From: Puccinia triticina
Lineage: Eukaryota; Basidiomycota; Pucciniomycetes; Pucciniales; Pucciniaceae
NCBI RefSeq assembly: GCF_026914185.1
Contig: NC_070562.1
Coordinates: 5,270,001 to 5,334,000, forward strand
Length of the DNA stretch: 64,000 nt
Reading direction: 5' to 3'
How positions within the stretch are numbered: position 1 is the first letter of the stretch; every line of letters begins with the position of its first letter. The position numbers and the translations under genes were made by a program. A model generated the notes under the pieces. That model worked only from the letters and a program-made list of their open reading frames with translations, had not been told where the DNA came from and searched no databases. Below, piece after piece: positions 33,386 through 44,900 of this stretch.

Positions 33386-33827
33386 CAACGGCGGGCCACT
33401 ATGCTACGCTATTTCAGCGCTACACGTTAGCATAGCGGCAAAAAGCGCCCGCCAATTTGGAATAGTGTTAGCTCGCTGCTAGCGCTGCTACGCTGCGCTA
33501 ATTTTCAGCGGTGCTCACAGCGCACCAATTCTTTGTTAGCGTTAGCGCGCCGCTACAGTCGCTTTTAGCGGACAAAAGGCCTTTTTTCCGCTAAAGGCGC
33601 TGTAGCACAGCGTAGCGCGCGCTTCTTTGCGCCCTACGTGTGTAACATTAGCGCAATTGCGCGCATCTGCGCTAACACTACACTAACAGCTAATTTAGCT
33701 GCGCACCCTGTGCGCGTAGCATTAGTGCAGATGTGTGCAATTGCGCTAACGCTACGCTAAAAAATAGTGCATTTGTGCTGTGCTACACTACACTAACCGC
33801 TATGGTTAGCGTAGCAGCCCACCGTTG
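33386..33827 (+). mobile_element. GCGCTAACGCTA-rich MITE, copy d, with target duplication
   Basis: 442 bp, ends CAACGGCGGGC and GCCCACCGTTG, flanked by a perfect 7-bp direct repeat ATACAAG (33379-33385 and 33828-33834). The internal order is that of copy a: GCCAATTTGGAA, ATTTTCAGCGG, a central stem CGCTTTTAGCGG...CCGCTAAAGGCGCTG, GCTAATTTAGCTGCGCACC. This is the clearest single insertion of the family and defines its true ends. Confidence 0.85.
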
Positions 33828-33834
33828 ATACAAG

Positions 33835-34499
33835 CCTACAAGGATTACCAAATGGCGGCAGAATAAATGGCTGGTTGAGAGGAAATGGTGCTCCTCAAAA
33901 CTGAACCTAGGTAATTACCCACTCCCACTCCACACTTGATGTCTAATCATATTGATTTACAGCAATTCTGTACAATGGAGATCTCTTGCCATGCTTCCAG
34001 GAGTTTGAATTTGGGATGGAAGGGTTTTGATTAGACATGGTGGGTCCTTGCAGGAACAGCAAAGGAGGGGAGGGGGTCTGACCCGTCCGCTAGTGAGAGC
34101 TTGGCAAGTGGGGCAATGACTGTTGCACTGACCAAGGTTGCTGTTGGTTTGGATAGAGATCAAAAATCCGCAGAGTGCAGTGACAGGAAAACTGCTCATA
34201 CCACTGTGTTACAGCGGTTAATGCCAGAAATGCTGGCAACTCCGTGTAAATGTGGGGCAGTCCGCAGCAATGCCTTTCAATACCTGGCAAATATCTGGCA
34301 ATTTTATTTTCCTCTCTCTCATCTCCTTGCGTCAGCCTCCCACAATTGGCATCTTAGCTCACAGCTGCATACTGGTGTTTCTCATGTCCTGCAAGAAAAA
34401 AACCATGCTTGAAAGTTCTATTAGTGAGTTTTTCCATGTTTTGGTCCATCTCTATAGATCTTACACAATGGAAAGATAAATTGACTCAATTGGGCCAGC
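33835..34499. other. Right-arm-specific DNA, nothing recognised
   Basis: Only short frames. Near 34215-34310 there are traces of the AATGCCTGGCAA minisatellite motif. Confidence 0.4.
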
Positions 34500-35430
34500 A
34501 GGTTGACCTGCTGGGATGGGCCAGCAGGTTGACCTGCTGGGACAGCAGATTGGCCTGCTGGGACAGCAGATTGGCCTTCTGGGACAGCAGATTGGCCTGC
34601 TGGGACAGCAGATTGGCCTGCTGGGACAGCAGATTGGCCTGCTGGGACAGCAGTTTGGCCTGCTTTCCAAGCAGCGGTTGATGTGCTCAGCCAGCAGTTT
34701 GACCAGCTCGCCAAGCAGTAATTTTACCTGCTTGGCTTGCACGTTAACTTGCTCGGCCAGCAGGTTGACCTCCTGCCAAAGCGGGTACATACAAATACCT
34801 GCTCGGCCAGCAGGTTGGCCTGCTGGGCTCGCGAGTACAGGTCCTGCTGGCCGAGCCGGTACCTGTAGTTTACCCGCTTGGCCAGCAGGGAGCAGGTACA
34901 TACTTGTACCCGCTTCGCCAACCTGCTTGTCCAGCGATTTGACCTGCTCGCCAAGCAGGTGCTTTCGACGAGCAGGTACCTGTAGCGGCTTCGAAGCGGG
35001 CACAAGTACATGCTCGGCCAGCCGGTTGACCTGCTCGGCCAGCAGCTTGATAGGTTAACCTGCTGGCGAAAGTTTCCTCGACGGATTAGCCAACAACCGA
35101 TGATTCAAAATCATCGGTTATTGAGCCACCAATTTTCATTTTCCTCGATGGGCCCCCGACCGAGTTTTCATATGATCGGTTGTGGATGACCGATCATATG
35201 AAAGCTCGGTTGAACTGTCAACCGAGCTTCCACTACTTGGTTGGTGGCGGCCGAGGTTGACTCGGCTGACCCCTGACCGAAGAATTGAATTGATCGGTCA
35301 GGCATCATGCTGATTTTGGCTCGGCTGCGGAGCAGCCGACTTTGAATCGGACAGCAAAACCTTCGGGTTGCTGTCCCCCGATGTTGACTCGGGTGCGGAT
35401 TGCCTCGGATGCGCGCAACCAATTTTAAAT
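34500..35430 (-). repeat. Right arm block A: 21-bp minisatellite and AGCAGGT repeats
   Basis: Reverse complement of 319-722 joined to 7262-7700. It holds about six 21-bp minisatellite units (34540-34675) and the CATATGATCGGT hairpin near 35160-35210. It shows the arrangement without the Copia insertion. Confidence 0.85.
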
Positions 35431-35862
35431 CGGTTGCGCGCACCCCAGATTAACGGGGATGCACGCATCCAAGCCTTATATGCTGGCAGTGCAACCACAA
35501 CAGTAACCGGAAGGGAAAAAGGTAAAACAAAGCAAGCCTCCGGGTATGTAATAGAGCAGAGCTAAAAGTTGGACTTGAATCAAGCTAACCAACTTTTAAG
35601 CACAACAGACCCCTCACATATTGTATCAGGAATCAGGCACAAGACTCACTCCTTACCAAGATCACAGCCAGCACCTAGAAAGGTGAGCAGAAATCTACTT
35701 GAGACCCTGCAGACAAAACCTCAGACTAAAAGCATTGCAAACATTGTTTGGCAATACAGACAGAGCTGCAGCTCATCTGTACCAACAGGAAAAGACTAAG
35801 TTATTTGTATAACTAGTCCCTGCATCGGGGAGTTTAAGATCCAAAAGAAGCAGAGCTAGGAG
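35431..35862. other. Possible degenerate Copia-type LTR, first part
   Basis: Together with 36181-36421 it resembles the layout of the 845-bp Copia LTR (a GCTTTCAGGTA... segment and a CTTTTCAGTTGCTCC-like end at about 36400). No clear 5' terminus, target duplication or partner LTR was found. Confidence 0.3.
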
Positions 35863-36180
35863 CAAGACCGCACATATTACGCTGCACTTAGCGTAGCGGT
35901 TTTGTAATTAGCGGTTTCTTGTGGCCGCTCCGCTAGTATTACAATGTAGTTTATAATCAGCTACAATTACAGCTACAAAATGTTTGGGAAAAAGTGCATG
36001 TTTAGCTACAAATTACAGCTAATTAGCTGTAGCGGCCCGCTAATTAGCTGTAATTTAGCGTTAGCGGAGCTTAGCGGGTTGATATTACAGCTAAAGCTAA
36101 CAGCCTGGAAGTTTAGCGGCTCTCAGCTATATTTAATTTTTAGCGGCACTAATATAATCAGTGTAATATGTGCCGTCTTG
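35863..36180. mobile_element. 318-bp MITE with CAAGACNGCACATATTAC ends
   Basis: Terminal inverted repeats of about 22 bp (35863-35884 against 36159-36180) share CAAGAC, GCACATATTAC and CTG. They are flanked by a perfect direct repeat CTAGGAG (35856-35862 and 36181-36187), or 8 bp (GCTAGGAG) if the last G is counted in the duplication. The interior is AT-rich with TTAGCTGTAATT and TTAGCGG strings. No protein. Confidence 0.85.
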
Positions 36181-36421
36181 CTAGGAGGATGATCTGACTA
36201 AGGCGCAAAGCACCGCTTCAGACTTGTCCAATCCTTCTCCCACTGCTTCAGCTCCAACACAAGCAACAAGGACACTTTTACTCCAAACTCAGCAACGCCT
36301 TCTGCTGCTTTCAGGTAAAAGTCTTTTCTTGCTCAAACCCTTGATTAACTTTAAGATTCAAATAAGTTGTACATACAAGAGATTAAATTAAGCAATACGT
36401 TTTCAGTTGCTCCTATTCTTT
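36181..36421 (+). other. Possible degenerate Copia-type LTR, second part
   Basis: Contains GCTTTCAGGTAAAAG and TTTTCAGTTGCTCCTATTC, closely paralleling GCTTTCAGGTACTAC and TTTTCAGTTGCTCCAATTT at the 3' end of Copia LTR 1. Confidence 0.35.
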
Positions 36422-38056
36422 CATATTTGAACCCAATCCTTTCTCATTTCTATCCAAATGGTTTCTTCCTCATTCATTGTCCTTGTTTATTGATCTGTCT
36501 TTTCTTTTCAGGCTTGCTTATTATTTCCCTTATTCTCCTACAATTATTTTTTTCAGGTCTTATTATCTGATTTATAGTAAGGTCAAGATCAATTAATGTA
36601 TTTTTCTCCTATTCATTTATTTCCTCAAATTTTCTTGATTTATTGTTACTTATTCTTATTTTCACTTCTAGTTTACTACTATTAGCTTTTAAATAGTGTT
36701 GCACTAAAGCTCTTTAATCCAGCGGACTTTACATTTATCTCATAATCATTCTGGGGAACTTACTTTCCACCCCTTTCACCAATCTGCTTACTTCTATTTG
36801 GTGGCCTGAGTTTCTGCAACAAAAATTGTTAAGCCAAAAAATTTAGTGCACCTACATAGTGATGTTTCTTTGCATCATGCACAGTGACTGTACATTGAAG
36901 CTTTGGTGAAATGACCTATGTATCACTCTGAGTGAGGTTCAACTAAACAGAAATAAACACCACCTTCCACATTTGAGTTCCTGCATGATGGCAGTTGCAC
37001 AAATTTTTCTTGCAGTGTAATACTTTTTTTTTCACGGACAGGCAAATAAACAATCTATTTTATGAATGTGATCAGCTGAGGTGTGTCATTTCTCATTCTG
37101 AACATGAACCTTAGTGGCCTTGATCAGAAAAATGAATACAGGCAAAACTGAGAAGGAATGGGGTAGAAACCGGCAAGACTGAGAAGGACAAAAACCCAGT
37201 TTGTTGTGAGTTTCAACTGGAATTCCTTTCCATTTTATCATCAAACCATAGCAAGGGTATAAGGATCTGACATGCTTGTGCAATTCTGCGGAGTGGTTTA
37301 CTCGGCCTGGCTATTGAGAGCACGATTGCACTTCGTACTGAGGTAAGATAAATAAAGTTCAGGCAGGATCAGATCAATAAATTCCCCAGGCACAGACCAT
37401 TCGGTGATAGGAAGCTGCGGACATCCAACCTTCCTATTAATAAGAAGACAAGGCATTTTACGAGTTTGGATACAAATGTGCTGTGCTAACTTTATAATCG
37501 ACGTACATAGCCTGGGTGTGATGCTATGAGAAGCAGAGAAATGTGCATTAACAGCACCCTCTGCCAGAATCACACTATTGACTTGCTTGGACTAGTCTTG
37601 ATACTGTATCCCAAACGGTGCAGAAAGTCTATCGAGTGGAAGTGATAGTGGAGAAAGTAATAAATCTTGGTCCACCTTGGAAATCCTCAAGCTTGAACAA
37701 CGGATCTCATTGAGTGCAGCCATCAGATTGCCTGTGCTTTGAGCTCCCTAGTGCGGAGTGAACACATACCGGGCCCTCCGGTTCAAAACATGATGTCATA
37801 ACCTTCTTGTTGAAGTACCTCAGCTTGAGACAATTCTATCTCGTCACAGGCACAGATTTTTGCCTGCGTGGACAGTTTGTCTCTCCCTTCCTCAATCCTA
37901 AAACTCCCTAGTATGATAGCATTTTGTCGCAATTATAAGGCCTGGCAGTTGGATTCACTTGTTTCGACCAAGTGTTATGTTTCTCGGGTGGCTTAGAAAT
38001 AAATAGAACATGATTGGACGTAGTACAAGAGGTAATCAAGAAAATTGAGGGCGCTG
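36422..38056. other. Unassigned DNA between LTR-like remnant and the OYE gene
   Basis: AT-rich with no convincing gene. A minus-strand frame at 37298-37573 (91 codons, with CPQLPITEWSVPGEF) looks less random than its surroundings and could be an exon of an unrecognised gene, but no partner exon, signal or domain supports it. The last 150 bases before 38057 would be the 3' flank of the OYE gene. Confidence 0.3.
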
Positions 38057-40332
38057 CTAGGCCATGAGCCGGGCAATAACTCCTATAGCCAGTAGAGACA
38101 GCAAGAGAGCCACGGAAGCCAGAAGAGCATCGAGCGGCAGGATGACGCGTAAGGATCCTAAGGCGGTGCAGGTGAGGTCCGGCGGCTGGTAATGTGACAT
38201 GCGATGTAGCTGCCAAGTGTGCCTAACGATACGAGAGCAAAAACCAATCATCAAAGCCGATCTTCTCTCATTTTATCTAACCTGGCCACTCACCACATCG
38301 TCTTAAATCCTGCGCCGATCAACTTGACTGGCACCAGGATCTTCCACATGGTCACACCGGGCACGGGAGGATTGGGGCAGACGTAATTGGCCAGGTTAGG
38401 GTCGAGGATCTTGGTGGACAGTAAGGGGTCCAGACATGCCGGTCGTCCGAGCCCAATCAGATCGGTCTCCTCGTTCGAGATAGCCGTGGCCATCCCACTT
38501 CGAGAACGAAAGCCGCCGGTGGTCATCAGGACCGGACAGGGCCGCTGAGCTTCCGAGGAGATGTGCCGTAGAAGTTGGTGTGCCTCTTGAGTAAACTCAA
38601 GATAATATGCCTCCCTTGTGCCGACCCGTTCCTTTTCGCTTTTAGACTGTGGGAATAGATCTTCCTTTGACGTGGCTATGAAAGTCGTGGACTGATCAGC
38701 TTGTTGATGTAGTTGTACAAGATCACAACAGTTATGTAGAGCAGATGAAAGAAAACCTACGACAGTTCTCATACGTTCCTCCCGAAATTTCGATCAAGTC
38801 GACTCCACCATGTTTAAAAATCAATCTAAGATTATCCTAGAGATTGAAAATTATCATTCCGCCGGTTGTTGTGTGCGGAGTGTAACATATCAACCTCCAT
38901 CTGATGGGCGATCCAAAAATTGAAGGTGTCTACCAGTGTAAAAAGGGAATCAATTTATTCAGTGAAACTGACGAGTGCTTCTTCCTGCGTCAAGCCGCCT
39001 TCCTAGACAGATCGTGTAATGCAGGACATCATCAAGACTGAACTGATCTCTGGGAGGGACTTCTCCCAAAGGCTTGGAAGGTGGAATCCAATAACATACC
39101 GACAGGTCTGAGCAATTGAGTTTGATGGACAAGCAGAATGATTTGGGTACACTAGACCTGATCGCGTCGATGATCTGGAATAAGATCCGGAGACGATTCT
39201 TTGCACTCATCCCATATTCATCTTGACGTTGGTTGGTCTGCAATCAATCAGTCAAAAAAAAAGCAGATCAGATTCTTACTAGATTAAGCTATGGTGATAT
39301 GTTGTAGAAAACGGATTATTTAAGACGTGCATGGATTATTACCTTAGCGCTTAAGAATTCACTCAAGAGAAACCCGTGACTTGACGTTAAGAAGTGCATT
39401 TAGTCGATGGCAGGGAGCTGGTAATTGGAATATGAGATTTCGCGTACCTGCAATGAAGTTGAACGCTGTAGAGATAATTGTGTGTATTAACGAGACGGGG
39501 AATCGTATGAATATGGGTGGCGGAAGTGAGACAGCTTACCCTTGAAAGCCGGCTCGGTGACAGAACAGAGCGGCAGCACGGAATTGATCAATCGTCCGAT
39601 CGATGTCTTCTTTGGAAGCCTCTCTGGCATAATCGAAGAGAGCCCAAGCGACCAATCGGTCGATGAGTCGATTGCCCAGAGATACTCGCATCGCGCTCGG
39701 CCCGATCGGCCTCTCCCCTAGAGATCTTCCACATCCTCGAGGCGATTGCAAGCCTGCATGCGAAAGCTGTACCAACGTCGGCGTACGACACACTTTCGCC
39801 CATGCCTGCCAGCCCGTCGGGATTGGATCTTTCTCGGATGCTTGGTGTATCGACACATCTGTTGGAGTCGCTAGATGGCGCGGACATACTTGTACATTTT
39901 CTGGAATCGGGACATATCTCAGATCAGCGGCGCGACCACTGCTTCGTTTTAAAAGGTTCCTACATGTCTATCCTGTCGAGTTGCGAGTAAAGCATTGATG
40001 ACATACCTGTGATTAATAAACCGAATCGGTCCTGTGACCACTGGTGATACAGCCTGTGGTGTTCCGGAGTCGGCTGGCCTGATTTAGCAAGACAAGGGGC
40101 CATTGCAGCCTAGTGAAACAGGGAGCTGATGAGTTCATGGAGCATGCCAGAAGGCGTTCGCTAGTCAGAAGAGCCCATAATATGCCTCGCGAACCTTGAC
40201 TAATCGGTTCGTAAATTCCAAGCCACAGGGCAATCGAATCGGCTGCTGTATCACCTCGATCTGGTGTTGACCTGTCGAATCCATCGGTTGGTCTGGATGT
40301 CTCTCGAGAGGGTTTGGAGACTCGGCTTCCAT
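38057..40332 (-). CDS. Old Yellow Enzyme-family NADH:flavin oxidoreductase, ten exons, C-terminal anchor
   Basis: A spliced minus-strand gene. Exons by eye: 40332-40195, 40109-40007, 39900-39540, 39465-39448, 39379-39343, 39237-39100, 39002-38973, 38836-38764, 38699-38294 and 38222-38057, giving about 489 residues. The phase closes throughout; the 38836-38764/38699 junction is least certain. FMN/TIM-barrel landmarks occur in order: QPIRLPCGLEFTNRLVKAAM, QPTPEHHRLYHQW, QLSHAGLQSPRG, GVQLHCSHGFLLSEFL, TNQRQDEYG, SIKLN, GGVDLIEISGGTYE, TTGGFRSRSGM, DLIGLGRPACLDP. The family oxidises NAD(P)H and reduces activated C=C bonds; the substrate here is unknown. The HGYL Tyr usual in this branch is Phe. 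A hydrophobic C-terminal segment of about 25 residues suggests a membrane tail anchor. Two micro-exons (18 and 30 bp) are unusual. Confidence 0.85.
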
Positions 40333-41214
40333 CGGCGATTGACGGACCGGCAGCCGGCGAAGTTCGACGGCATCGACTTATCAGCCACAGCTTACCACAG
40401 CCCCGAACTCAGTTCGGTCCTCGGCCCCGGGAGCCAGCTTCGGGAAAAAAAGAACCATGGAGCCTGAGGCCGACGACCAGCGTCCCTTGCACCTGACAAA
40501 AGCCAGGCCTTCGTCTGTTGGTTGCATGAGAGTGTTGCTGCTCTCAAAAGACATGCCCGGGCACATCTCAAGAGGAACTTGTTCCATATTCGCAGATGAA
40601 TCCGTCTCCTCTTGAGTCTTAACTCCACACAAGTCTGCGGCAAACTCAGCCTCAGGCTTCATTCCCCTTGGCCAAGTGCTGCCTTTTCCTAGTGATGGAG
40701 TTAGCAGGCTGATAAGCATCATTATAAGGCTCTTACCATAAGGAATAGGTTCAATATCATTACTTTTTGGCGCAGCAATGTCGCCTGCCAGGTATACCGG
40801 AGAAGTCCAAAGACACGTTTGGTGCCCTGTCACCTTGGATGCCTGGCTGGCCCGGAGGCGGAGCAGCTTCGCCGGCCCAGAAGTTGCCCGTGTCAGGATC
40901 GGGGGAAAAATTCCTCCTCCCTCAGTCTTCCTCGCTTGGCGAGGCAGACTGTTCTTCCGTAAGGGTTATGTAACGCGCCGGCAGGATGGAGGCCACAGGG
41001 CAGAATCCCTTCTCGGGAATGGGAGTGGGTGGAACTACTGGAAGTAGGAGTCAGACCCCCATGGAATTGGATGGGTCGGCGGCTCAGTGACAGAACAACT
41101 GGAGTTGCTACTCCCGTGATGAAGGAAGGACTGTGGGGTGAAAGCAGCAGGCTTGATAAAAGGAATCCAAGCCTGTACCATGGGCTTATTTGAAAAATTT
41201 CAATTTTCATACCC
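40333..41214. other. Upstream region of the OYE gene, no firm gene
   Basis: A 150-codon minus-strand frame (40381-40833) and shorter plus-strand frames are present, without recognised domains or signal sequence. GC-rich strings near 40850-41000 may be repeat debris. The region contains the presumptive OYE promoter; no TATA or other element is clear. Confidence 0.3.
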
Positions 41215-41219
41215 TATGG

Positions 41220-41888
41220 TATTGAGGCACCTCAAATACGGTAACGCTCTCATTTACCGTGCTGCGGGTTTGAACCGGTTAGGTTTGAGTTTAGGTTGAT
41301 GAGACAGGACAACCCTAATGTAGATGTACTTAGTTCAATATCATTTTCACTCCGTTGTACTACATTCATCTTCATTACTTGTCAATCCAACCAACTCACT
41401 CAAGCTTCATCACTCGGTTCGCAGGTATGCCCGACTCCTCTCATCTTTGTCATTCGTTATCTCGGTCATTGTCTCTTCTCACACTGTTCTTCATCTTGTA
41501 TCAGGTGTGCCTCCACCTGATTCGCCCGTCTGACTGTTCGCTGTTAGCTCACAGCATCCTCGCTGCCATAGGTTAGTATCATTGTATTCACCACATTCAT
41601 CTTCATTACTTGTCAATCCAACCAACTCACTCAAGCTTCATCACTCGGTTCGCAGGTGTGCCTCCACCTGATTCGCCCGTCTGACTGTTCGCTGTTAGCT
41701 CACAGCATCCTCGCTGCCATAGGTGTGCCTCCACCTGATTCGCCCGTCTGACTGTTCGCTGTTAGCTCACAGCATCCTCGCTGCCATAGGTGTGCCTCCA
41801 CCTGATTCGCCCGTCTGACTGTTCGCTGTTAGCTCACAGCATCCTCGCTGCCATAGTTCGCAGTTTGCCCCCTGCCTGTCGTCCATTA
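41220..41888 (+). repeat. 5' LTR of Copia element 2
   Basis: 669 bp. It carries four copies of a 67-bp unit beginning GTGTGCCTCCACCTG (starts near 41504, 41655, 41722, 41789), three of them in direct tandem. Confidence 0.93.
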
Positions 41889-41903
41889 GGTTATGAGCCC
41901 AGC
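41889..41903 (+). promoter_or_regulatory. Primer binding site of Copia element 2 (initiator tRNA-Met half)
   Basis: GGTTATGAGCCCAGC is the reverse complement of GCTGGGCTCATAACC, the anticodon arm of fungal initiator tRNA-Met up to position 40. Drosophila copia uses the same internal priming with a 5' half-tRNA. It directly abuts the LTR end CCATTA. Confidence 0.85.
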
Positions 41904-41953
41904 GGCGTAAAAAGGATCCAGCAATACAGCACAAACGTTTCAAATCTCTCGTC

Positions 41954-44900
41954 ATGTCAGAACACAAGAGTGTACTTCAGTCTCTCGACAACATCCCGTT
42001 CTCTACCTGGAAAGGTCAAATCAAAGGCTATCTTCAAATCCAGGGCCTCAAAATGTACATCGATGCGATCGTTGCCCTTCCCGAAGGATCTGCCAAACAA
42101 CTCATTCACAACAAAGAGATGGGAAAGGCTGCAGGTATATTGTCTCTTTACCTCGGGCAAAGATATCGAACTCAGTTTATCAAACCCAAGAACAAGAACA
42201 ATCCACGAGTGATATGGCTTCTCATTGAGGAACACTTCGAGGCTAAGACAGGAGATAACCAGGCGAAGGTGGTTCAAGAATTCTTCTCCATCAACTTCAA
42301 AGGAGAAGACGTTGCAAGTTTTCTCTCCGATCTCGATGCGCACCTGAGCAACATCGCTGCGGTAGGAGTGAAGATTGTGAAGGCTCCTGCGGAATTCACT
42401 CTTCATGAGACATGGATGTCTGAGTTTCTTCTTTCTCGAGTCCCAAAATCTCTCAGCATCAGAGACATTCTTATCACCAAAAGACCTCTGACTATCAACA
42501 CTCTGCAAGAACTTCTCGAACGCAAGCGCAGAGACATGGTAGCATCACCGTCAACTTCAAAACCGACCTCAGCCATCAAGCAAGAATCAGCGCTTGCGGC
42601 TAGCGGCAAATCCAATGCCAACACCAACAACTGGCCAGTCTGCTCGCCAGGAGAACACAATCCAGCGACCAAACATTCAGCGGCTGACTGTAAACAACTT
42701 CGCAAAAAGAAGAAACATACCGCAAAAGCCGCCACCACTCACCAATCTGACGGCGACGAGGATGATGACCACGACTCTTCCTCCATCAGCACGACCAGCA
42801 GCGGACTGATCTGCATTCGGCAAGCTCTCTCAGCGGTGAAATCTAGTGACGTTTGCTTTCTCGACAGCGGGGCGAGTCACCACATGTTTAGCGACCGGTC
42901 TCGATTCACCGACTATCACAAACGATCAACTCTCATCTCTCTTGCTGATGGTAACACACTTACCTCGGCAGGCAAAGGCTTTGTTAAAATTGTGGCCAAC
43001 GACTCTACCACTCTCAAACTGAAAGCCGGTAAAATTGTGTGTGACGCCTGCTCGTTGTCTAAGTCACATCAACTTCCCTTTCCTGGCTCTCTTCCCGAAG
43101 CTACCCGCCCGCTAGAGTACGTCTACATGGACCTCAGCGGAAGGATCAATCCTAGATCCTTTGGCGGAAAGGAATACTACTTTAAAATCACCGATTACTA
43201 TACTCGCTATCGTCATGTCTATCTACTCTCAAAGAAATCCGAAACTTTTTCTTTCTTCTTGCAATACTACAATGAAGTCACAAACCACCATTCCTCCAAC
43301 ATCAAGACTGTCATCTTCGACGGTGGGGGGGAGTTTAATTCAAATGAGTTTCTGGAGTTTCTTAAGGAAAAGGGCATAACAGTTCAGGTCACGGCGCCGT
43401 ACACGCCGCAACAAAACTCGGTAGCTGAAAGAGGAAACCGATCAACATCGGAGAAGGCTAGGTGCATGCTCAAACAAGCAGGTCTGCCATCGGAATACTG
43501 GGGAGAAGCCGTATCCACGGCCGTTCTGCTTGAAAACATCACCCCGATGAGAAAGTTGAAGTGGGACACTCCCCACAACAGATGGTTCGGCTCGCCATTC
43601 AATCCATCCCGACTCAAACCCTTTGGATGCCTAGCATACGTCAACATACCAAAACAACTTAGAGACGGAAAATTTGGCGACACCGCCAAAAAGGGATTAC
43701 TCGTTGGATACCAGCTGGGGACGCACAACTGGCGCGTCCTCCTACCAGGAGGAAAAGTGGAGCGCTGTCACGACGTCGCATTTGTCGTGACAGAGTTTCC
43801 AGGAGTCTCCATTTTTTCTCCAGCTGACCCATCGTATCAATTTGATCCTTTAACGCCGCTCGAGTTTGACGAAATCAGTGAAACTTCACCTCAAGATATC
43901 GGTTCGTCTGACTCAATGAACGACGTACTTGACTGGAGGTCCGCTGAGGACGAATTTGATCTAGATGCACCACAAATTGATGTCAACTCTTTCTTTGAAC
44001 GGCCGGACCCTCTCGACGAACCCCAACCACCTACTCCTAGACCAAATTCTACTTCGGAGCCACAATCAAATTTCAACTCCTCGACTACCTTGTCAAGACC
44101 GAAACCAGGCTACGACATTCTCTTAACCTCCAACAAGGCACCTCAGGACATCAGCTCGGCAATTGATCCATCTCACATCCTACACACCAAGAGGAGAGCT
44201 AACTTGGCTCGAGCTCTCTCAGCCTCGGATATACCGCGAACACATCGCGAGGCTATGTTATCCTCAGAATCCTCCTTGTGGACCCAAGCAATCGACTCGG
44301 AATTGGCGGCAATGACGGATCTGAAAGTTTGGTCGATCGAGATCATGCCAGGGGATGAATCACTCTTGGGTACAGTTTGGGTTTTTCGGAAAAAGAAAGA
44401 TGCGGAGGGGGTTGTGGTGAAATTCAAAGCCCGGCTCTGTGCACAGGGATCTCGACAAAAAGTGGATGAGGTCGGTTTTACCTACGCTCCAACTGGGCGC
44501 TCAACTAGTCTGCGTGCGGCTTTAATCGTCGGCCTGTCTCGAGGCTACAAGATACATCAGATGGACGCGAAAAACGCGTTTCTCAATGGAAAGCTCAAGG
44601 AAACAGTGTACCTGCGGCCGCCTCCTGGACTTGATGTGCCAAAAGGATACTGCTTGAAGCTTCACAAGGCCATTTACGGCCTCAAGCAGGCGCCTCGAGT
44701 ATGGTACGCCGAACTTAAGATCTTCTTTCAATCGATTCGATTTCGACCTTCTCCAGCAGACCCATGTCTCTTCACGTCGGAGGTTCCAGGCTGGGAATGT
44801 TTTGTTCATGTTTATGTGGACGACATGATTATCATTAGTCATGATGTCAACCGGTTCAAGAAACTTATCTCCTCGGCATTCCGCATGGAAGATCTAGGCG

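Noticed and set aside
40381..40833. 150-codon minus-strand frame upstream of the OYE gene
   Set aside because: Frame is open but lacks recognisable domain, and its end 50 bp before the OYE start gives no splice link to it.
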